From: Paenibacillus sp. FSL R10-2782
GTDB taxonomy: Bacteria > Bacillota > Bacilli > Paenibacillales > Paenibacillaceae
NCBI RefSeq assembly: GCF_038592985.1
Contig: NZ_CP151951.1
Span: 487,001 to 551,000, forward strand
Direction of reading: 5' to 3'
Length of the DNA stretch: 64,000 nucleotides
The translations under genes and the position numbers were made by a program. The first letter of the stretch is position 1; the number at the start of each line of letters is the position of its first letter. Of the stretch, positions 1 to 7,136 are shown one piece after another. The notes beneath the pieces are model-generated. The model ran no database searches and was not told where the DNA came from. It saw nothing but the letters and a program-made list of their open reading frames with translations.

Positions 1-502
1 TGTCAGTCTGCGTGAAGAAGTGGAGCAGATCGGGCATTACCTCACGATTATTCAGGCACGGCTGGAAGGCAGGGTATCCGTAGATATCAGTATTGATGAG
101 CGCTGGATGGGTATTCGTTTGCCGAAAATGACCTTACAACCGTTGATTGAAAATGCGGTCAAGCACGGATTGGAACCTCTTCATGCGAATACAGGCGGCA
201 AGCTGCTCGTCAGGGCAGAGGAATATGACGGTGTTTTAAGCCTGCATATTATGGATAACGGCGGAGGTATGGAGTACGAACGATGGGAGGTGGTTCAGGT
301 TGCTTTGGCAGAACCCGGCAAGCAGACGGGCAGCGGGCAGGCGGGAGGCATCGGCCTGCAAAACCTAAATTTACGGCTACGGCACATGTTCGGAGAAGAG
401 TACGGCCTACGGATCTCTAGCGCACCTGGGGCCGGAACGACAGCCACTGTAAGTGTGCCTCTGCCACAGAAGGAGGAGAAACATGAATATTCTGATAGCT
501 GA
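1..502 (+). CDS. Sensor histidine kinase, YesM type (3' part only)
   Basis: This is the C-terminal part of a membrane sensor kinase; the gene enters the window already open, reading from base 2. The region just after the phospho-acceptor helix is visible (REEVEQIGHYLTIIQAR), followed by the HATPase_c ATP-binding domain. That domain has an N box (PLIENAVKHGL, about bases 140-175), a G1 box (DNGGGM) and a G2 box (GGIGLQNLNLRL). The long linker, the HisKA_6-like layout and the partner regulator fit the LytS/YesM family, whose kinases usually respond to extracellular sugars or surface signals. The sensing and membrane parts lie upstream of the window. Its last 20 bases overlap the start of the response regulator, so the two are translationally coupled. 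The ligand cannot be told. Confidence 0.9.
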   Translation, partial: VSLREEVEQIGHYLTIIQARLEGRVSVDISIDERWMGIRLPKMTLQPLIENAVKHGLEPLHANTGGKLLVRAEEYDGVLSLHIMDNGGGMEYERWEVVQVALAEPGKQTGSGQAGGIGLQNLNLRLRHMFGEEYGLRISSAPGAGTTATVSVPLPQKEEKHEYSDS

Positions 503-1682
503 CGATGAAAGTATGATTCGGCAGGGGATTCGGCGCACCATTGGCCAGGCTCTGCCAGCCTGCGGCATTCATCTCGCTGCTTCCACCGAGGAAGCAGCAG
601 GCATTCTGGCGGAGCATCCCGTGGATATTGTATTGACCGATATTCTGATGCCCGGTATGGATGGTCTGGAATTCATGCGCATTTCCAAGCGAAAGCATCC
701 TCACCTACAGTGGGTTGTTATTTCGGCCCATTCTGACTTCCAATATGCACAAAGAGCAGTAAAGCTGGGTGCCAAAGACTACCTGTTAAAGCCGATCGGC
801 AAAAAAAAGCTGCTGGAATGCATTGAAATGCTGGCGGCCGAAGCACTTGTCGCTTCACAGCAGGCGAACGAGGGCAGGCTTCTCAAGTCCAATATGGTCT
901 ATTTGCGTGAAGCTGTTTTTCAACGCTATGCACTTGGACTGGATACTGGGAAGCTCGATATACAGCCGTTTGTGGAAAATTATCCGGAGTTTCATCTCTT
1001 CATGGTTCGTATGGAGCCTGATCACAAGCAGACGCACCTGGAGCATTTTATGATTGAAAATGTACTATCCGAGCTGATTGAGGCAGGCGGCAGTGGCTTT
1101 GTCGTCAGTCTCGACCGCCATAGCCTGCTGGGCATTGCACGGCTGCGGGATGAGGCAGAGGCGGCACGGCTGGAAACGTTGCTCGAATCCCACTTGAAGC
1201 GTTATGTGAAGGTACCGTTACAAATTACGCGTTCGGGGGTTCACCACAATTTTGCGTCCATTCCCGAAGAAGTGGCACGGCTAAGACGAACGCCCGAGGA
1301 GATTGCAGCCGCGGCAGTGGACGCCGGAGAATGTCTGCGCAAAGGCATGCATACGGTGGATGTGGCGTTGCAATATATTCGGTCGCATTTTACAGAGGAA
1401 TTGTCGTTGGAGAAGGTGGCTTCGGTCGTCTTTTTGAATCCGGTGTATTTCAGTCAGTTGTTCAAGCAAAAAACCGGACAAGGCTACAAGGATTACGTTA
1501 TTTGCTTGCGAATGGAGGAGGCAAAGCGGCTGCTCAGTGATCCTCATCTTCGGCTGGCTGATATTTCCGAGCGGATTGGCTATCAGGACATGCGGCATTT
1601 TACACAGGTATTCCGGCGCAAATGTGGAATGACTCCGACCGAGTATCGGCATCAGGGTAAGACGGTATCAACGAAGGAATGA
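483..1682 (+). CDS. Response regulator with AraC-type output domain (YesN-like)
   Basis: Cytoplasmic partner of the upstream kinase, 399 residues. The N-terminal receiver domain shows the acidic pair D7/D8, phospho-acceptor D53 (in VLTDILMPGMDG) and the conserved lysine in GAKDYLLKP near residue 105. A middle region of about 150 residues has no motif I can name. The last 100 residues form two AraC helix-turn-helix units (LSLEKVASVVFLNPVYFSQL and ADISERIGYQDMRHFTQVF). ATG at 483 is chosen because it begins the canonical MNILIADDES and sits behind AAGGAGGAG; an in-frame start 30 bases earlier lies inside the kinase gene and would add a non-homologous tail. Such YesMN pairs usually switch on a nearby sugar ABC transporter or glycan-use genes; none is visible here. 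Confidence 0.93.
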   Translation: MNILIADDESMIRQGIRRTIGQALPACGIHLAASTEEAAGILAEHPVDIVLTDILMPGMDGLEFMRISKRKHPHLQWVVISAHSDFQYAQRAVKLGAKDYLLKPIGKKKLLECIEMLAAEALVASQQANEGRLLKSNMVYLREAVFQRYALGLDTGKLDIQPFVENYPEFHLFMVRMEPDHKQTHLEHFMIENVLSELIEAGGSGFVVSLDRHSLLGIARLRDEAEAARLETLLESHLKRYVKVPLQITRSGVHHNFASIPEEVARLRRTPEEIAAAAVDAGECLRKGMHTVDVALQYIRSHFTEELSLEKVASVVFLNPVYFSQLFKQKTGQGYKDYVICLRMEEAKRLLSDPHLRLADISERIGYQDMRHFTQVFRRKCGMTPTEYRHQGKTVSTKE

Positions 1683-1713
1683 AAGAGGTGCGTCCAGCAT
1701 AAGGCTGTTTCAT

Positions 1714-1738
1714 GAGTAGAGCTGTAGAGCATCTACTC
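1714..1738. terminator. Hairpin between convergent genes
   Basis: Arms GAGTAGA and TCTACTC pair around an 11-base loop, followed on the plus strand by GGGAGCAGTCTTTTT. It lies between the response regulator and the convergent LysR gene and slightly overlaps the end of the latter. A terminator role is inferred from position and the T run. Confidence 0.45.
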
Positions 1739-2638
1739 GGGAGCAGTCTTTTTCGTGTGTCCAGCTTGGAGCTGTTCAACCAATTTGCGAGCCGCATTGG
1801 ATAAATAACGATCCTTGCGCCATACGACGGCAGGCCGGGTAAAGGGAAACGGCTCCTTAATGGAGAGCGTGCGAAATCTGTCCCCATATTCTTGTCCCAA
1901 GCCAGCGTCTGGAATGATGGTAATCCCCATGCCTGTGGATACGAGCGAGAGAATAGTCGATATTTCAGGACAGTCCAGTACGACGCGCGGAGTAAGATGG
2001 TGTTCCTGAAATTTGCGGATGACGGTTTCGTATAGCCCGTGTCCTTCTGTTCGGCGTCCCAACAAGAGGTCATAGCTGGCTGCTTCCTGTAACGTAATTT
2101 CACCACTCGGATGGCGATCTGCCCATTCACATGGAAGTACTGCAACAAAAGAAACGCCCTCCAGTTCAATCGTATGGTACGAGTTGTCGTTTACCGGAAG
2201 CAGCAGCAGAGCCAGATCGACTTTATTTTGATGCAGCAGTTCCTCCAGATGATGTGTGTCTCCGTGTCCTATTTTAACGTATACCTCCGGATAATTCTGA
2301 TGAAAGCGTCTGAGTTGTTCGGTAATCAGAGACATGCAGGCCGATGAAGTGCCTATGGACAGGGTGCCGGTTACGTTGCTTTCGAACTCTCCAATTTCTC
2401 TACAGGTATCCTCCATTTCAGCCAGTAATCGTTTGGCGCGGGTGTATAGTGCATATCCGGCCTCGGTGACCTCCCACTTCTTTCCTTCCCGGTAAATCAG
2501 CTTTACCCCAAGCTCGTCCTCCATATTTTTGAGCTGCTGACTCAGCGGAGGCTGGGCCATGTTGAGCGTGCGTGCAGCTTTGGTGATTTGCCCTTCCTCC
2601 ACAATGACGCAAAAGTAATGCAGATGCTTCATATCCAT
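1733..2638 (-). CDS. bsdA: LysR-family transcriptional regulator (BsdA-like)
   Basis: DNA-binding regulator of 301 residues, the usual LysR length. The N-terminal winged helix-turn-helix (residues 4-62, with ITKAARTLNMAQPPLSQQL) is followed by a periplasmic-binding-protein-like effector domain. It is divergent from a UbiX/UbiD-type decarboxylase operon, exactly as bsdA (yclA) is from bsdBCD in Bacillus subtilis, where it activates the operon in response to salicylate and related phenolic acids. ATG at 2638 (MDMKHLHYF) has GAGGTGG ten bases upstream; the open frame extends further upstream but that extension does not look like LysR protein. A 15-bp ATAC-N7-GTAT palindrome lies in the shared intergenic region. 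The gene name is by synteny and family; the exact phenolic effector is unknown. Confidence 0.88.
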   Translation of the reverse strand: MDMKHLHYFCVIVEEGQITKAARTLNMAQPPLSQQLKNMEDELGVKLIYREGKKWEVTEAGYALYTRAKRLLAEMEDTCREIGEFESNVTGTLSIGTSSACMSLITEQLRRFHQNYPEVYVKIGHGDTHHLEELLHQNKVDLALLLLPVNDNSYHTIELEGVSFVAVLPCEWADRHPSGEITLQEAASYDLLLGRRTEGHGLYETVIRKFQEHHLTPRVVLDCPEISTILSLVSTGMGITIIPDAGLGQEYGDRFRTLSIKEPFPFTRPAVVWRKDRYLSNAARKLVEQLQAGHTKKTAPE

Positions 2639-2679
2639 TGGGGGTTTCCACCTCATTTCTGAACAACGCTTCGATTTGA

Positions 2680-2694
2680 ATACTTTTAAAGTAT
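2680..2694. promoter_or_regulatory. LysR-type operator (T-N11-A box)
   Basis: ATACTTTTAAAGTAT is a perfect inverted repeat with 7-base arms and one central base. It matches the classic LysR ATAC-N7-GTAT form and lies in the divergent space between bsdA and bsdB. Binding by the adjacent regulator is inference. Confidence 0.6.
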
Positions 2695-2739
2695 GCATTA
2701 CATATATTATATATATTTTTCGTGTGCAAGGAACAGGCG

Positions 2740-2745
2740 TATAAT
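2740..2745 (+). promoter_or_regulatory. -10 element of the bsdBCD promoter
   Basis: A perfect TATAAT lies about 55 bases upstream of bsdB with a poor -35 (TTTTCG at 2717-2722). This is typical of a promoter that needs an activator, and the LysR box sits 23-37 bases upstream of the -35. Confidence 0.45.
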
Positions 2746-2800
2746 TTTTGACAGTGATGCATTGGTGAACATACAACGATGGGGTGGAAGGAGGGGACAT

Positions 2801-3391
2801 ATGAAGAAAATCATTGTAGGAATATCGGGAGCGACAGGGTCGATCTTCGGTATCCGTATATTGCAACAATTACGGGAGGCCGCAGTGGAGAGCCATCTGG
2901 TGTTATCCCCGTGGGCTATTGCGAACATTCCCTATGAGACAGGCTACACGGTGAAGGAAGTGGAGGCCATGGCGGATGCAGTTTATTCGTATAAGGATCA
3001 GGCTGCGCGTATTTCCAGCGGCTCCTTCCGGGTAGATGGCATGATCGTCGCTCCTTGCAGTATGAAGACGCTCGCCTCTATTCGTATCGGTATGGCGGAC
3101 AACCTGCTCACCCGATCAGCGGATGTAATGCTGAAGGAGCGAAAGAAGCTGCTGCTCATGACCAGGGAAACACCATTAAGCAGTATTCATCTGGAAAATA
3201 TGCTGGAGCTGTCACGTATGGGCGTGATGATCCTGCCGCCGATGCCTGCCTTTTATAATCATCCTGCAAGTATCGAGGAATTGGTGGATCATATTGTTTT
3301 TCGCGCATTGGATCAGTTCGGTATTGTCACTACCGCAGCTAAGCGCTGGGATGGAATGAAGCAGGCTGACTCCAGACTGCACCAGAATTGA
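2801..3391 (+). CDS. bsdB: UbiX-like flavin prenyltransferase of phenolic acid decarboxylase (subunit B)
   Basis: A 196-residue flavoprotein of the UbiX/Pad1 family. It makes prenylated FMN, the cofactor needed by the UbiD-type decarboxylase encoded next. The N-terminal Rossmann-like FMN loop GISGATGSIFGIRIL is clear, as are the family segments VAPCSMKTLASIRIG, ADNLLTRSADVMLKERK and MTRETPLSSIHLENM. ATG at 2801 is behind AAGGAGGGGACAT and starts MKKIIVGISGATG; an upstream in-frame extension is not family-like. Gene order UbiX-UbiD-small zinc-ribbon protein matches B. subtilis bsdBCD, a vanillate/4-hydroxybenzoate (phenolic acid) decarboxylase used for detoxification. Confidence 0.93.
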   Translation: MKKIIVGISGATGSIFGIRILQQLREAAVESHLVLSPWAIANIPYETGYTVKEVEAMADAVYSYKDQAARISSGSFRVDGMIVAPCSMKTLASIRIGMADNLLTRSADVMLKERKKLLLMTRETPLSSIHLENMLELSRMGVMILPPMPAFYNHPASIEELVDHIVFRALDQFGIVTTAAKRWDGMKQADSRLHQN

Positions 3392-3416
3392 GAAAACGGA
3401 AGACAAAGGAGAATGA

Positions 3417-4838
3417 ATGATGGCTTATAAAGACTTTCGCGATTTTCTGCATACTTTGGAAAAGGAGGGACAATTGCTTACGATCAGCGATGAAGTAAAG
3501 CCGGAGCCTGACCTCGCAGCAGCTAACAGAGCGTTAAACAATATGGGGGATAAGACGCCTGCCCTTTTTTTCAACAATATCTATGGATATACGGATGCTC
3601 GTATTGCAATGAATGTGATGGGCTCCTGGCCTAATCATGCCCTCATGATGGGAATGCCAAAAAACACGCCGCTCAAGGAGCAGTTTTTTGAATTTGCCAG
3701 ACGCTATGAACAATTTCCGGTGCCCGTTAAGCGGGAAGAAACCGCTCCTTTTCATGAAGTCGAGATTACAGAGGATATTAATTTGTTTGATATTTTACCG
3801 TTGTTTCGTTTGAACCAGGGAGACGGAGGGTTTTATCTGGATAAAGCGATTTTGGTGTCACGCGATCTGGATGACCCGGACACCTATGGCAAGCAAAATG
3901 TCGGCTTGTACCGGATGCAGGTCAAGGGCAAGAACCGTTTGGGTATCCAGCCTGTACCGCAGCATGATATTGCGATCCATATCCGTCAGGCTGAGGAACG
4001 CGGTGAAAATCTGAAGGTCGCTATTGCTCTCGGATGTGAGCCTGTGATTACCACGGCTGCTTCTACGCCGCTGCTGTACGATCAATCCGAGTATGAGATG
4101 GCGGGCGCCATTCAGGGTGAGCCTTACCGTGTGGTCAAAGCCAAGGATGCGGATCTCGATCTGCCTTGGGGAGCCGAGGTTATTCTGGAAGGTGAAGTGT
4201 TAGCGGGTGAGCGTGAGTTTGAAGGTCCATTCGGTGAATTTACAGGTCACTATTCCGGCGGCCGCGCGATGCCAGTCATTCAGATTAATCGTATATATCA
4301 CCGTAAGCAGCCTATATTTGAGCATTTGTACATCGGGATGCCTTGGACGGAAACGGATTATATGATCGGAGTGAATACAAGTGTACCGTTGTTTCAACAG
4401 CTCAAGGATGCATTTCCTAATGAAATCGTAGCCGTTAATGCCATGTATACGCATGGGCTGGTCGCTATTATTTCCACGAAAACCCGTTATGGCGGCTTTG
4501 CGAAGGCTGTGGGAATGCGTGCGCTAACGACTCCACATGGATTGGGATATTGCAAGCTGGTGATTGTGGTGGATGAGGATGTCGATCCGTTCAATCTGCC
4601 GCAGGTCATGTGGGCCTTGTCCACCAAGCTGCATCCGAAGCATGATGCTGTCATTGTGCCGGGCTTGTCTATTTTACCGCTTGACCCCGGCTCTGATCCG
4701 GCAGGTATGACGCACAAAATGATATTGGATGCGACGACACCCATAGCACCGGATATTAGAGGCCATTATTCGCAGCCGCTCGATTCCCCGCTCGGTGTAG
4801 CGGAATGGGAAAAAAAGCTGAGCCAAATGCTTCGTTAA
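3417..4838 (+). CDS. bsdC: UbiD-family phenolic acid decarboxylase, subunit C
   Basis: Catalytic subunit, 473 residues, the same length as known BsdC/YclC. It performs reversible non-oxidative decarboxylation of hydroxybenzoates such as vanillate or 4-hydroxybenzoate using prenylated FMN. Characteristic stretches include NIYGYTDARIAMNVMGSWPN, MQVKGKNRLGIQPVPQHD, LGCEPVITTAASTPLLYD and EGPFGEFTGHYSGGR. The last carries the glutamate and arginine residues typical of the UbiD active site. Two adjacent ATG codons follow AAAGGAGAATGA; the first is taken here. It lies 25 bases after bsdB and is probably cotranscribed. It is cytosolic, with no signal peptide. Confidence 0.94.
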   Translation: MMAYKDFRDFLHTLEKEGQLLTISDEVKPEPDLAAANRALNNMGDKTPALFFNNIYGYTDARIAMNVMGSWPNHALMMGMPKNTPLKEQFFEFARRYEQFPVPVKREETAPFHEVEITEDINLFDILPLFRLNQGDGGFYLDKAILVSRDLDDPDTYGKQNVGLYRMQVKGKNRLGIQPVPQHDIAIHIRQAEERGENLKVAIALGCEPVITTAASTPLLYDQSEYEMAGAIQGEPYRVVKAKDADLDLPWGAEVILEGEVLAGEREFEGPFGEFTGHYSGGRAMPVIQINRIYHRKQPIFEHLYIGMPWTETDYMIGVNTSVPLFQQLKDAFPNEIVAVNAMYTHGLVAIISTKTRYGGFAKAVGMRALTTPHGLGYCKLVIVVDEDVDPFNLPQVMWALSTKLHPKHDAVIVPGLSILPLDPGSDPAGMTHKMILDATTPIAPDIRGHYSQPLDSPLGVAEWEKKLSQMLR

Positions 4839-4879
4839 ATATTTTTGAAAATATAGAAAGATTAAAGGAGTGCTGACAG

Positions 4880-5116
4880 ATGCATATTTGTCCCCGTTGT
4901 GAATCTAATCGTTCGGAGGTTGTTACCCGTTCGCCAGTGAAAGGTGCCTGGGAGGTCCTGCTGTGTCCTGTATGTATGTTCACATGGCGCACCTCGGAAC
5001 CGGATAGTATTACTGATCCGGCAAAGTATAAATCGGCGTTCAAGGTAAACCCCCAGGATATTCCGAATGCTGCTCATGTCCCTCCTATTCCAGAGTGGGT
5101 ACAGGGCCGTTCGTAA
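4880..5116 (+). CDS. bsdD: Phenolic acid decarboxylase small subunit D
   Basis: A small 78-residue protein with two CxxC pairs (CPRC near residue 4 and CPVC near residue 34) that look like a zinc ribbon. It matches BsdD/YclD (about 75 residues), the third subunit in bsdBCD-type decarboxylases, by size, cysteine pattern and the closing segment HVPPIPEWV. It lies 41 bases after bsdC behind AAAGGAG. Its exact role is not well defined in the family; it is thought to be needed for or to accompany full decarboxylase activity. Confidence 0.9.
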   Translation: MHICPRCESNRSEVVTRSPVKGAWEVLLCPVCMFTWRTSEPDSITDPAKYKSAFKVNPQDIPNAAHVPPIPEWVQGRS

Positions 5117-5175
5117 GCAGCCGTAAATTGTGGTACTTTGAAGATATAGGCCAAATGTAAAGGGGATTATACTTC

Positions 5176-5637
5176 ATGCAGACACCAAGGATCGGTAAGG
5201 AGCTGTTCACGCTGTTGGACGGCAAAAGGTTGGAACGCAAGCAGCATGAAGCGATGATGCTGCTGACGGTCACTGAGGATCAGTGGCCGCATATTGCAAT
5301 GATTAGCGTGGGCGAGATTGTAGCTCTGGATGAGGGAAATCTGCGTCTGGCACTATGGCCGGGCACGACTACGACGGGCAACATGATTCGTACCGGGAAG
5401 GCGACACTGGCGGTGTTCATCGGCGGGAAGGCGCATTATGTCCGATTGTCGCTGGAACACCTGCCAGCTTTGGCCGGGGCCAAGTATTTACGCGAACGGT
5501 TTGCGGCACGGGTTTTCGCAGCCAGAGAGGATTCTGCTCAATATGCGGATATCTTGACAGGTGTCACGGTTCGTCTCAAGGAGCCGGAATCGGTGGTAAA
5601 TCGCTGGAACGAAACAGTGGCAGAATTGTTAATGTAA
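5176..5637 (+). CDS. Pyridoxamine 5'-phosphate oxidase-family (FMN split-barrel) protein
   Basis: 153 residues with the split beta-barrel flavin-binding look of the PNPOx-like superfamily (MMLLTVTEDQWPHIAMISVGE, LALWPGTTTTGNMIRTGKATL). It lacks a signal peptide and is probably a dimeric cytosolic flavin reductase or flavin-binding protein. It follows bsdD by 59 bases behind AAAGGGGATT, so it is likely the last gene of the decarboxylase operon. A role in supplying or protecting reduced flavin for prenyl-FMN would fit, but that is inference. It is not true PdxH: the length is short and the PLP-binding C-terminus is absent. Confidence 0.75.
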   Translation: MQTPRIGKELFTLLDGKRLERKQHEAMMLLTVTEDQWPHIAMISVGEIVALDEGNLRLALWPGTTTTGNMIRTGKATLAVFIGGKAHYVRLSLEHLPALAGAKYLRERFAARVFAAREDSAQYADILTGVTVRLKEPESVVNRWNETVAELLM

Positions 5638-5803
5638 AGCCATCGGGTTGTGACAAATAATCTTTGTATTTACTGAGTTTACCGTTAAAATAAATGCGGG
5701 GGACAAGCGCTTACAAGGAACTCAGGTTGAGCTTGTTGTTGCAGGAAATTTAGAGCGCGAGGGAAAGCTTGTTTCTGTTGAAGCAAAAACAGGAGGAATG
5801 AAT

Positions 5804-6964
5804 ATGTCTCGTTTTGAAAAGGTAGATCAGTTACTGCAACAATTCGTAGCGAATGGGCCAGCAGGTTGTGGTTGTGCCATTGCACAAAATGGCCAAGTGT
5901 TGTATGAAGGGTATCACGGATATGCTGATCTGGAAGCTCGAAAGCCAATCACTGAAGATACTGTGTATCGCTTGTTTTCCATGACAAAGGTTATTGTATG
6001 TGCGGCAGCACTTATGCTGTACGAACGCGGACAATTTCTGTTGAATGAGCCTTTGTATGAATATTTACCCGAATATCGTAATCCGTATGTTTTTAAAACT
6101 GCTCCTAACGGATACACCTATATGGATAAGGCGGAAACCCCTATTTTAATTAAGCATATATTCAATATGAGTGTGGGTCTTCCTTACGCTTCTCAGTCTT
6201 CAGAAACAGGAAAAGCTATGCAGAAGGTCATTACAGCATTAAAGGAGAAGCAGGGGAAATATGACTTGCGCACAGAAATTAAAGCGCTTTCCAAAGTTCC
6301 GCTTGCCTTTGAACCGGGAACACGATGGTTATACGGATATGGACATGATCTTGTTGCAGGTCTTATTGAAGTCATTTCTGGAAAATCATTAGGACAATTC
6401 CTAAAGGATGAAATTTTTGATCCGCTTGGCATGAACAATACAGGTTACCGTTATCGTGGAGACATTGAATCTCGTATGGCCTCTTTTTACCAACGGACAG
6501 ACACCGGAGAGCTTGAAAAAATTGAGGGTTTCTTGGACGAGCACCATCAGCCAGACGCTGTATATGAAAGTGGAGGGGTTGGTTTGTATTCGACAGTTAA
6601 AGAGTACCTTACATTTTTACAAATGCTGTCAAACGGTGGCATGGTAGACGGTGTAAGGCTATTGGGGAGAAAAACCATTGATTTAATGCGCACCAATCAT
6701 CTGAATACAGCCCAACTATCTGATTTTACGAATTCATATCATACAGGTTATGGTTACGGACTGGGCGTGCGCACATTAATTGATAAGGCGGCTGGACATG
6801 CAAACAGCTCTATTGGAGAATTTGGCTGGACGGGAGCAGCAGGCACTTGGGCTTCTATAGATCCAAGCGAGCAGTTCTCCGTCGTTTATATGCATCAGCT
6901 GGCCCCAAATATGGAAGAATACCATCATTTGAGGCTTCGTGCAGCAGCTTATAGCTGCTTGTAA
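5804..6964 (+). CDS. Serine hydrolase of the beta-lactamase / class C esterase fold
   Basis: 386 residues related to class C beta-lactamases, DD-peptidases and EstB-type esterases. The active-site S59-x-x-K62 is seen as SMTK (FSMTKVIVCAAAL), and a YxY motif (RWLYGYGHDLVAGLIE) supplies the likely second catalytic tyrosine. A GWTGAAGTW segment near the C-terminus matches the strand bordering the active site. There is no signal peptide or membrane helix, so it is probably cytosolic and more likely an esterase than an antibiotic-resistance enzyme. ATG at 5804 is chosen because AGGAGG is seven bases upstream; the ATG at 5798 is only one base from that site. It stands alone, and the true substrate is unknown. 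Confidence 0.82.
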   Translation: MSRFEKVDQLLQQFVANGPAGCGCAIAQNGQVLYEGYHGYADLEARKPITEDTVYRLFSMTKVIVCAAALMLYERGQFLLNEPLYEYLPEYRNPYVFKTAPNGYTYMDKAETPILIKHIFNMSVGLPYASQSSETGKAMQKVITALKEKQGKYDLRTEIKALSKVPLAFEPGTRWLYGYGHDLVAGLIEVISGKSLGQFLKDEIFDPLGMNNTGYRYRGDIESRMASFYQRTDTGELEKIEGFLDEHHQPDAVYESGGVGLYSTVKEYLTFLQMLSNGGMVDGVRLLGRKTIDLMRTNHLNTAQLSDFTNSYHTGYGYGLGVRTLIDKAAGHANSSIGEFGWTGAAGTWASIDPSEQFSVVYMHQLAPNMEEYHHLRLRAAAYSCL

Positions 6965-7136
6965 AAGTGAGATTATATATAACGATTTAATCTTTGTCAG
7001 TACCGATTCTAGTTAATAAGGACCAAGTTTTCTCCAAAACCTAAACTATTCTTTTCCACATGTCGAAATAAAACGTAGGTATAAGGATTTTGCGAAATTC
7101 TTAATTTTAAGTTTCGAAATGGGAGGGAATTAGATT

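Noticed and set aside
5804..6964. The beta-lactamase-fold protein as an antibiotic-resistance enzyme
   Set aside because: There is no signal peptide and no class C YxN/KTG set; an esterase-type role is more likely.
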